Shown: positions 8,539 to 15,989 of the stretch, piece by piece
Layout: each line of letters opens with the position of its first letter
Position numbering within the stretch: the stretch's first letter is position 1
NCBI RefSeq assembly: GCF_039621805.1
Contig: NZ_CP155073.1
Coordinates: forward strand, 1,178,001 to 1,242,000
DNA: 64,000 nucleotides
Reading direction: 5' to 3'
Source of the DNA: Paraburkholderia sp. PREW-6R
GTDB lineage: Bacteria > Pseudomonadota > Gammaproteobacteria > Burkholderiales > Burkholderiaceae
The notes under the pieces: generated by a model
Seen by the model: only the letters and a program-made list of their open reading frames with translations
Told to the model about the DNA's origin: nothing
Databases searched by the model: none
Translations under genes and position numbers: made by a program

Positions 8539-9121
8539 ATCGTCGCCGCGCGACGACCACCGCGAGTCCAACAACTCGCACGCTCCCTGGTCAGAATTCA
8601 TCAGGATATCGAACGATGCGGCCGACATCTGGCGCAGCGTGACCATTTCAGCGCGCACAGCACGAGCGAAACCGCACTCGCACTCGATGCGGTTACGTCG
8701 TCCCGACGGAAAAGTCGTCGACCTCGGCGCGTCGATGATGTTTCGGGGTGCGAAGCTTGTGGAAAAGATCGACCCATGAGATGGGAGAGACGTCTAACCG
8801 GAAGCCGTCAGGCGCGTACGTCGCAGCTAGTGTTTGAACCTGCTTCGGAAGGCCGTCCAAAGATCGCGGGCGAGACAACGCACTGGGTGCGGTGCTGCGA
8901 TGCAGTGCACGCGCCGGGATAGGCAAGGAAACGGGTAAGAGATATTTGAGAGCCAGCAGATGAGGACCAGCAGAAGGAGCAGCAAAAAGCCCCGATGTGG
9001 TCAGCAACTATTGCAATGACAGGCAGCAAGTATTGCAATGAGTCGCAGACATCGACATCGGGGCTGGCACTTCTTCACTGACGCGGTCGACCCAAAGCCT
9101 CTACGTCGACCGCCAGGTGCA
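8539..9121. other. intergenic region, no gene supported
   Basis: About 580 bp. Open frames on both strands have no recognisable domain and poor codon structure. Its 3' third holds the nested direct and inverted repeats described separately at 8989-9065. Confidence 0.5.
8989..9065. repeat. nested repeats: 11-bp inverted repeat enclosing two 17-bp direct repeats
   Basis: AGCCCCGATGT at 8989-8999 and its reverse complement at 9055-9065 are perfect 11-bp arms. Between them are two 17-bp direct copies with one mismatch, at 9003-9019 and 9025-9041 (core TATTGCAATGA). Read on the minus strand the distal arm is followed by TTTTT, as in a long-loop intrinsic terminator or attenuator downstream of the small membrane-protein gene. 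A remnant of a mobile element end is the alternative. Confidence 0.5.
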
Positions 9122-9283
9122 TCACCGTCGCATGACGCCCATCAGCAACGTAACGAGGAAGATCACGACGAAGATGAAGAACAGCACTTTGGCGATTTCC
9201 GTTGCGCCGGCGGCAATGCCGCCGAAGCCGAACACCGCGGCGATGATCGCGATAACGAGGAAAATTGCAGCGTATCGAAGCAT
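9122..9283 (-). CDS. small membrane protein, DUF1328/YtjA family
   Basis: A 53-residue, two-helix membrane protein ([19 protein letters not shown] and [17 protein letters not shown]) with a Gly/Ala loop [12 protein letters not shown] between the helices, the pattern of the DUF1328/YtjA family common in proteobacteria. The start is the ATG at 9283, directly preceded by a good ribosome-binding site (GGAGG, 4 bases away). The longer frame to 9385 is not supported. Function of the family is unknown, often linked to envelope or general stress. Confidence 0.85.
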   Translation of the reverse strand: MLRYAAIFLVIAIIAAVFGFGGIAAGATEIAKVLFFIFVVIFLVTLLMGVMRR

Positions 9284-10037
9284 GGGGCCTCCCACCGATG
9301 GATTGCTGGATTGATAAAAAACGGCGACTCGTTGTCCGCACAGTGTGCTTTGACGGGTTTTCTGCCGGCGAGCGGAGTAGAGCAAACGCTGTGCCCGTGC
9401 CAGGCCATCGCCGATGTCCAGATGCGGCCACAGTACTCTGGCCTAGGATCCATGCATGTTCAGGCGCCGTCAATATCAAGTCTTCTGAAACGGCGTGGGC
9501 GCAAGGTGTGACGAGTCGGCTAATACATACTTTACGTAGTCACGGTGAAACAGGCGACTTTATGTTCGGCAGTCACCTGTGAATAAGCCAGAAACCCCGA
9601 GACGTTACTTCAATGGCATCGTGGCGATTTAGCACAATCGAGATTCAACAATCAGCACTCTGCGCCGTTGCGATACTTGCGCGCGACAACGTTTGCGCCG
9701 CGCGTCTGCTGGGCACAATGACCGTTGTGAGGCCTTGTAAGGAATATGTAGTATTTGGCGCACTCCGTGAAAACCCGCGAACTTGCCGAAATATGCGGTG
9801 AATACGCTATACAAAAGGGTTAGAATGCGCGGCGATCCGCTTTTCGCTCCCTCGCGCGCGGTAACAGTTGTTCCGGAATCTCACTGTCGAGCGCCGTTCT
9901 CATTCGATGGTTTGTGGCGTAAGGGATACCAGTATCAGGCGACGAACATCGGGACCGGTTGTTTGAGGCGCGTATTTTCTGATTCGCGTCTTGCGTTGTT
10001 CGCCGCCTGTAAAACAGCCAATAAAAGACCAGTACCT
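9284..10037. other. long upstream region of the polysaccharide locus
   Basis: About 750 bp with no credible gene; it must contain the promoter of wecB and that of the small divergent membrane protein. Promoter-like elements occur near 9783-9826 (TTGCCG, TATACA, TAGAAT) but spacing is not ideal. If transcription began there the 5' leader would be about 200 nt, long enough for regulation. No known riboswitch fold could be recognised by eye. Confidence 0.4.
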
Positions 10038-11219
10038 ATGCCATCGAGGATTTTGTCGATATTCGGCACGCGGCCAGAAGCCATCAAAATGGCGCCGCTC
10101 GTCAAACAACTTGAAGCCTGCAGCGAAATCGAGTCGATTGTCTGCGTGACTGGCCAGCATCAACAGATGCTCGATCAGGTGCTCGATCTGTTCGCGATCG
10201 AGCCGCATCACAATCTCGCGCTGATGACCGGCAACCAGACGCTCAATGGTTTAGCCTCGCGCCTGATCGCCGCGCTCGAAGACGTGCTGGCCGCCGTCGC
10301 GCCGGACCGCGTGCTGGTGCATGGCGACACGACCACGGCGTCGGCAGCTGCGCTTGCCGCGTTTCACCGCCGCATTCCGGTAGGCCACGTCGAAGCGGGG
10401 CTTCGCACAGGCAATCTGATGCAGCCCTGGCCGGAGGAGATGAACCGCCGCGTGGTGGATGTGATGAGCGACCTGATGTTCGCGCCCACCGCCAGCTCGA
10501 AGGCGAATCTTGCACGCGAGGCCTTGCACGGCAAGGTGATCGTTACCGGCAACACGGTCATCGACGCACTGAATCTGACCACCGAGCGCATCGACGGCGA
10601 CGCCACCTTGCGCGCCGAACTCGACGCGCGCTTTCCGTTCCTCGACGGCGCATTGCCGGTGCTGCTCGTGACGGGCCATCGCCGCGAGAGTTTCGGCGCG
10701 GGCTTCGCAAACATCTGCGCGGCGCTCGCTGATCTCGCGAAAACCAACGCGGTGCAGATCGTCTATCCAGTCCATCTGAATCCGAACGTGCGTGGCCCCG
10801 TGCAGGAATCGCTTGGCGACGCGCGTAACGTGCACCTGATCGAGCCGCTCGATTACCTCGGTTTCGTGCGCCTGATGCAGCGCGCGTCGATCATTCTGAC
10901 CGACTCGGGTGGCGTGCAGGAAGAGGCGCCGGCGCTCGGCAAACCGGTGCTGGTCATGCGCGACGTGACCGAGCGTCCTGAAGCCGTGGAGGCCGGCACG
11001 GTGCGTTTAGTTGGCACGGAGCGCGAGTCGATCGTGCGGGCGGTAACCGCGCTACTCGACAGCGCACGCGAGCGCGAAGCCTTCGCGCGCCGCATCAACC
11101 CGTATGGCGATGGCCACGCGTCGCAACGGATCGTCGCGGCGCTGACCGGGCGTCCGTTCGACGAATTTGCGCACGGCGATGCCGACGGCACCGCGAACGG
11201 CCAGGTCGCCATTCGCTGA
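10038..11219 (+). CDS. wecB: UDP-N-acetylglucosamine 2-epimerase (non-hydrolysing)
   Basis: A 393-residue epimerase interconverting UDP-GlcNAc and UDP-ManNAc in the cytoplasm. Family signatures are intact: FGTRPEAIKMAPLVK at the N terminus, GDTTTASAAALAAF, HVEAGLRTG, PEEMNRR, TGHRRESFG and TDSGGVQEEAP. The start is the ATG at 10038, where family similarity begins; the frame is open upstream to 9783 without homology. It is the first gene of the polysaccharide locus, 262 bp before the BcsB-like gene. In E. coli the wecB gene was also found as nfrC, needed for phage N4 adsorption together with nfrA and nfrB, so its presence beside nfrB/nfrA-like genes makes functional sense: it should supply UDP-ManNAc to the NfrB-like transferase. 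Confidence 0.93.
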   Translation: MPSRILSIFGTRPEAIKMAPLVKQLEACSEIESIVCVTGQHQQMLDQVLDLFAIEPHHNLALMTGNQTLNGLASRLIAALEDVLAAVAPDRVLVHGDTTTASAAALAAFHRRIPVGHVEAGLRTGNLMQPWPEEMNRRVVDVMSDLMFAPTASSKANLAREALHGKVIVTGNTVIDALNLTTERIDGDATLRAELDARFPFLDGALPVLLVTGHRRESFGAGFANICAALADLAKTNAVQIVYPVHLNPNVRGPVQESLGDARNVHLIEPLDYLGFVRLMQRASIILTDSGGVQEEAPALGKPVLVMRDVTERPEAVEAGTVRLVGTERESIVRAVTALLDSAREREAFARRINPYGDGHASQRIVAALTGRPFDEFAHGDADGTANGQVAIR

Positions 11220-11481
11220 CGCGAGCGCCCCCACGTCGCACGGCAAGGCTTGGGCCGGCTTGCCCGTTGCGACAGGGCGGTATTTGCGTCGATTGTCTTC
11301 GCCATGTGACGCGGGCTGGATTCAGTGAATGGCCGCCCGCGCCGATAACACATTCAGGACCCCTGGAAAGACGGATCGAACCGGCCACAGCCCCCGGCAT
11401 CACGTCTGGCTTGCCGTTCCCGATTATTCCTGTGCCACGCATGCCGGGTTTTCCGCTTGCGCCTCAAACTAGAGAAAAAAC

Positions 11482-13800
11482 GTGATTTTCGAAACGTCAG
11501 CGCGCCGCCACACGCGCATCAAACTGAATCTGCTTGCCGCATCGCTGCTGCTTGCCGGAACGACCTCCGCTCAGTCCCAGAGTCAGGCGCAGACCCCACC
11601 GCAGTCTCTCGCTCGTTCCCAAGCTCAAGCTCAAGCGCAGGCTCAGTCCGGCGCTCAAGCCCAGCCACAAGCCCAGCCACAGGCTCAGCCACCCGCCGAC
11701 ATTGCCGCCAGTTTCGCGCAAGCCGGCAGCGGCCGTCTTGCGACACGCACGGTCTCGCTCGCCGAACTCGGCATGCGCGATCCGATCGTGCTGCATGCGC
11801 CAGACGGGCGTCAGGAACTCTATCTGCCGGTGCCCGCCGGCGTGGCGCTCAGTGACGCCACCCTGCAGATCGACGGCAGCTACCTGCGCGGCAACGGCGG
11901 ACGCACGACCATGCTGGTGTCGCTCGACGGCTCGCCAGTACTGTCGCGCAGTCCCACCCAGGATCAGGGCGACGGCTCGGCGAGCATCGGCGTGGATGGC
12001 GCAGCGCGCGCCAACGGTTTCGTGCGCGTGGGTCTCGACTGGTCGTCGGTCATCAGCGACAACATCTGTACCGATCAGACCGCGATCGGCAATGTCTGGC
12101 GCATCGCGCCAAGCTCGCGACTGACGTATCGCTACGATCCGGACTCGGTGGTCGATCTGCGCAGCGCGTGGAGTGCCCTGCCGCACAAGCCGGTCGTGAT
12201 GCTCGGCGCGCGCGCGCTCGCCGCGCCCGCCTTCGACGCAGGCTGGCGCGTCGAAGCGCTGCTGCAGCGCGAAGGACGCGCGCCGCTCACCCGCGCATGG
12301 CCGGTGGCAGGCGACACCGTGGACCTGACCGGTATCGACGTGCCGGCGCCGCTGCGCGCGATCCCGGCGTTTGCCGCGCTCGCCACGGGCGGCTCGCACA
12401 AGCTCGCGAATCCGGCGGAAGCGGGCGCGCTGGTCTTGCTCACGCCGCGCTCCGGCTTCGCGCCGGACGTGATTGTCGCCGACGATGCGCTGCGCGACAC
12501 ATTGAAGACGTCGCTCGACGCGTTGCGCGACCAGGTCGCGAGCGTCCAGCCGAATGCCGCCGATGCGTTCGACGCGTGGCGTGCCCGCGCGATCGCTCCG
12601 ATCGTGCAGCCGCTGGCTTCCGGCGAAGTGCGGCTCGCGCATCTCGGCGGCCAGACCGCGATCGTGGTGAGCGATGACGACGGCGTCGCGGTACTGGCGC
12701 GCACGTGGCGTCCGATCGACGTGACGAGCCGCCTCGTCGTGCATCAGCTCGACAATGCGCCGAACGCACGCGGCGATGAAATCGCGCTGTCGCTGCTCGG
12801 CGGCGAGCCGCGCACGCTCGACGTTCAGGGGCGCGCCACGTGGGACGCCAGTTTCGACCTCGGTGCGGCATCGGGCAACGGCAAACTGCCGGGCGCCGTG
12901 GTGCTGGACGTGGCCGCATCGCCCACGTCGAACAACAGCGCGCAGACGGCGTCGGTTTATTTCAACGACGTGCTGATCGGCTCGCAACTGCTCGCCGCGA
13001 ACGGCAAGCCGCAGCGGATCACCGCGCATGTGCCGCATTACGCGCTCGCGCCGAACAATCTGCTGCGCGTCGTGTTCCAGCGTCAGCCGGACGGCGGTTG
13101 CCAGCCGCGCGATCTGGGCCATCCGGTCGCCGTGTTGCCGAGCAGCCATCTGACGCTCGTCGACGCAAAGATCGACGACGACTTCACCGGCATGGTGGCG
13201 CGCTTCGCATCGGAAGCAAATGTGATCGTGCCGGCCGCCTATCTGAAGGACGCCACCGACGTGCTGCCGCGTGTCGCACGCCTCGCGAACGCAAGCGGCA
13301 TTGCGCCGACGCGCGCTAACTTCAGCGTCGCGAAAGACGGCGAGGCGGTGAGCCCCAAAGGCGCGTTCCTCGCCGCCGACGTTACGCTCGCCGACGAAAA
13401 GGCGCTCGCGCATCTGTCGAAAGACCGGCTTTCGCTGACCGACGCGTCGGGCAGGATGCTCGCGGACGTGTCGGGCCTGAACCGCGTGGGCGTGATCGAA
13501 GCGGTGAAGTCGGGCACCGTACCCGGCATCGTGTATCGCACCGTGGGCGACACCGCGGCGATCCTGCCGGCTTCGCTGCAACTGTCGCGCGGCGACGTGG
13601 CGATCGTGGACGGCAGCGGCACCTTGCGCCAGTTCGATACGCGTCATCCCGGCGAAGTGGTGCAAGCCGAAGACGCCGACAGCCCGTGGCTGATGCGTGA
13701 CTGGCTGCGTTGGGGCATCCCGGCGGCGCTCGTCGGCCTGCTGATGCTGTTGCTGCTGATCGCCAACGTGGCGCGTCGCAGGAATCGGGACAAGTCGTGA
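11482..13800 (+). CDS. BcsB-like periplasmic cellulose-synthase-type subunit
   Basis: A 772-residue exported protein related to BcsB, the periplasmic partner of bacterial cellulose synthase. It has a signal peptide (LLAASLLLAGTTSAQS), a Gln/Ala/Pro-rich repetitive linker at residues about 30-71, beta-rich carbohydrate-binding-type modules, the BcsB-like segment NICTDQTAIGNVWRI followed by PSSRL, and one C-terminal membrane anchor (GIPAALVGLLMLLLLIA) with a basic tail. Length is close to normal BcsB (about 780). Its GTG start at 11482 follows a purine-rich AGAGAAAAAA stretch. The stop overlaps the GTG of the NfrB-like gene (GTGA), so the two are translationally coupled. Here it likely forms the periplasmic tunnel for the NfrB-like synthase instead of BcsA. 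No bcsA, bcsC or bcsZ is in the window. Confidence 0.85.
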   Translation: MIFETSARRHTRIKLNLLAASLLLAGTTSAQSQSQAQTPPQSLARSQAQAQAQAQSGAQAQPQAQPQAQPPADIAASFAQAGSGRLATRTVSLAELGMRDPIVLHAPDGRQELYLPVPAGVALSDATLQIDGSYLRGNGGRTTMLVSLDGSPVLSRSPTQDQGDGSASIGVDGAARANGFVRVGLDWSSVISDNICTDQTAIGNVWRIAPSSRLTYRYDPDSVVDLRSAWSALPHKPVVMLGARALAAPAFDAGWRVEALLQREGRAPLTRAWPVAGDTVDLTGIDVPAPLRAIPAFAALATGGSHKLANPAEAGALVLLTPRSGFAPDVIVADDALRDTLKTSLDALRDQVASVQPNAADAFDAWRARAIAPIVQPLASGEVRLAHLGGQTAIVVSDDDGVAVLARTWRPIDVTSRLVVHQLDNAPNARGDEIALSLLGGEPRTLDVQGRATWDASFDLGAASGNGKLPGAVVLDVAASPTSNNSAQTASVYFNDVLIGSQLLAANGKPQRITAHVPHYALAPNNLLRVVFQRQPDGGCQPRDLGHPVAVLPSSHLTLVDAKIDDDFTGMVARFASEANVIVPAAYLKDATDVLPRVARLANASGIAPTRANFSVAKDGEAVSPKGAFLAADVTLADEKALAHLSKDRLSLTDASGRMLADVSGLNRVGVIEAVKSGTVPGIVYRTVGDTAAILPASLQLSRGDVAIVDGSGTLRQFDTRHPGEVVQAEDADSPWLMRDWLRWGIPAALVGLLMLLLLIANVARRRNRDKS

Positions 13801-15989
13801 GCATCGCGCTGATCAAATGGTATGCGGGCTACGCCGTCGCCCACTACTACGAAGGGCTCGAGTACGTCGCGGCGGCGGTGGCGGCCATCATTCTGCTGTC
13901 CAGCATCGACGATCTGTTCATCGACGCATGGTACTGGGTCCGTACGCTGTACCGCCGCCTGACGGTGCAGCGCACGTACAAGCCGCTCACCACTGCGCAG
14001 CTCTATCAGCGCGAAGAACAGCCGATCGCGATCATGGTGCCCGCGTGGCACGAGTACGACGTGGTCGCGGCGATGATCGAGGACCTAGTTCGCGTGATGG
14101 ACTACCGCAATTACGTGGTGTTCGTCGGCACGTATCAGAACGATCCGGAGACCATCGCCGAAGTGGAGCGCATGCGCCGCCGCTACAAGCAGTTGCGCCG
14201 CGTGGAAGTGCCGCACGACGGGCCGACCTGCAAGGCCGACTGCCTGAACTGGGTCATCACGGCGATCTTCAAGTACGAGCGTGAAGCCGCGATCGAATTC
14301 GCCGGGGTCGTGCTGCACGATAGCGAAGACGTGCTGCACCCGCTCGAACTGAAATTCTTCAACTATCTGCTGCCGCGCAAGGACATGATCCAGTTGCCGG
14401 TGGCGTCGCTGGAGCGCAACTGGTTCGAACTCGTGGCCGGCACCTATATGGACGAGTTCGCCGAGTGGCACGCCAAGGACCTCGTGGTGCGCGAAAGCCT
14501 GGTCGGCTCGGTGCCGTCCGCGGGTGTGGGCACCTGCTTCTCGCGGCGCGCGCTGCTCGCGCTCGTCGCGGAAACGGGCAACCAGCCGTTTAATACCGAG
14601 AGCCTCACAGAAGACTACGATGTCGGCGCGCGCCTCGGCAAGCTCGGCATGCAATCGATCTTTGCGCGCTTTCCCGTGCAGTTCGCCACGCGCCGCAAGG
14701 CGTGGTTCGGCCTCGGCAAGGAACGCGACATCACGGTGACGATGCCGCTGTGCGTGCGCGAGTTCTTCCCGGATACCTTTCGCACTGCCTACCGGCAACG
14801 CGCGCGCTGGACGCTCGGCATCGGCCTGCAAGGCTGGCAGCAGACCGGCTGGAGCGGCTCGCTCGCGAACCGTTACCTGCTGGCGCGCGACCGCAAGGGA
14901 ACCGTCACTGCGTTCGTCGGCATCATTGCGTATGTCCTGGTGATCCAGTTCCTGCTGTTCGCGCTCGCCGGTCTGCTCGGCTGGATGCCGGAGCTGATCG
15001 CGTCGCCGTTCTCCGATGCGGGCTGGCTGCAGGCGCTGCTGTACGCCAATGGCTGCGCGCTGGTGTTGCGCGTCGTGCAGCGCGTGTACTTCGTGACCCG
15101 CCTGTACGGCTGGGAGCACGGTGTGCTGAGCGTACCGCGCATGGTAGTGGCGAACTTCATCAACTTCATGGCGGTCTCGCGCGCGTGGAAGATGTTCATC
15201 ACGCACCTCGTCACGGGCAAGCGGCTGGCATGGGACAAGACCATGCACGACTTTCCGTCCGCGGACGGTTTCAACAATCGCCGTCAACGGTTGGGTGAAC
15301 TGCTGCTCTCCTGGCAGGCCATCGATCCAGACAGACTCGAGCAGGCGCTCGGTGAAAGCCACGCGCGCGAAGCGCCGCTTGGCCGCGTGCTGATGGCCAA
15401 AGGCTGGCTCGACGAGGAAACGCTCGCGGAAGCGATCGCATTTCAGGCCGATCTGCCGCGTGGGCGTTTGTACGCCGAAAAGCTTCAGGAGGACGCCGCA
15501 CGGCTGCCGCTCGAAGCCATCGTGCGCTATCGCGTGTTGCCGCAGACCGACCCGGCCAACGGCCGCACGGTTCTGCTTACCGCGAGCCCGCTCGCCGAGC
15601 CTGCTCTTGCCGAACTGAGCGCGTTGATGCCGGGAACGTTCGTGCAGGAGATCGTGCGCGAAGGCGAGATCGCAGCGGGCTTGCGGCTGCTGCGTGGTGT
15701 CGGCGTCGCGACGCCCATGGTCGACGGCGCGCAGGCGCCCGAAGCGGCCGCGCCGATGCATGACGAACACGCGCCGGCGCGCAGTGTGCCGCTGATCGGC
15801 GATCTGCTGATCGAGAACGGTCACGTCAGGCGCGGGGACTTCGAGGCAGCCATGCAGCACTACCGTCCGGACCGCCACGGTTTGATCGGGGACTACATGG
15901 TGGCGCGCGAAGTGATTTCTCGCGCCGCACTCGATAACGTAATCCAGCAACAGCGCCGCCTGCAGGGCGCTCCGACGGCATCCGAATGA
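13797..15989 (+). CDS. nfrB: NfrB-like processive glycosyltransferase with C-terminal MshEN region
   Basis: A 730-residue inner-membrane glycosyltransferase of the bacteriophage N4 adsorption protein B type. After an N-terminal membrane segment comes a GT2-type domain with HDSED (D175-D178), TEDYD (D273) and the QRARW motif (334-338) of processive synthases, then further membrane helices (residues about 375-430). From about residue 495 a RLGELLL...PLGRVLMAKGWLDEETLAEAIAFQ pattern marks an MshEN (T2SSE N-terminal) domain, and a second similar repeat occupies residues about 660-715. MshEN domains bind c-di-GMP, and E. coli NfrB is activated by c-di-GMP through such a domain. The GTG start overlaps the BcsB-like stop. 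The probable donor is UDP-ManNAc from WecB; this substrate is inferred. Confidence 0.9.
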   Translation: MSIALIKWYAGYAVAHYYEGLEYVAAAVAAIILLSSIDDLFIDAWYWVRTLYRRLTVQRTYKPLTTAQLYQREEQPIAIMVPAWHEYDVVAAMIEDLVRVMDYRNYVVFVGTYQNDPETIAEVERMRRRYKQLRRVEVPHDGPTCKADCLNWVITAIFKYEREAAIEFAGVVLHDSEDVLHPLELKFFNYLLPRKDMIQLPVASLERNWFELVAGTYMDEFAEWHAKDLVVRESLVGSVPSAGVGTCFSRRALLALVAETGNQPFNTESLTEDYDVGARLGKLGMQSIFARFPVQFATRRKAWFGLGKERDITVTMPLCVREFFPDTFRTAYRQRARWTLGIGLQGWQQTGWSGSLANRYLLARDRKGTVTAFVGIIAYVLVIQFLLFALAGLLGWMPELIASPFSDAGWLQALLYANGCALVLRVVQRVYFVTRLYGWEHGVLSVPRMVVANFINFMAVSRAWKMFITHLVTGKRLAWDKTMHDFPSADGFNNRRQRLGELLLSWQAIDPDRLEQALGESHAREAPLGRVLMAKGWLDEETLAEAIAFQADLPRGRLYAEKLQEDAARLPLEAIVRYRVLPQTDPANGRTVLLTASPLAEPALAELSALMPGTFVQEIVREGEIAAGLRLLRGVGVATPMVDGAQAPEAAAPMHDEHAPARSVPLIGDLLIENGHVRRGDFEAAMQHYRPDRHGLIGDYMVAREVISRAALDNVIQQQRRLQGAPTASE

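Noticed and set aside
8300..8779. 159-residue frame overlapping the rmlC-like gene
   Set aside because: Runs in another frame through a recognised protein and continues into non-coding sequence without any domain.
9783..10037. N-terminal extension of wecB by 85 residues
   Set aside because: Starts at a TTG; the extension has no homology, and family similarity begins at the ATG at 10038.
11497..13665. Long minus-strand frame opposite the BcsB-like gene
   Set aside because: No recognisable family, compositionally biased toward Arg/His/Gln; the plus-strand protein has a signal peptide and BcsB motifs.
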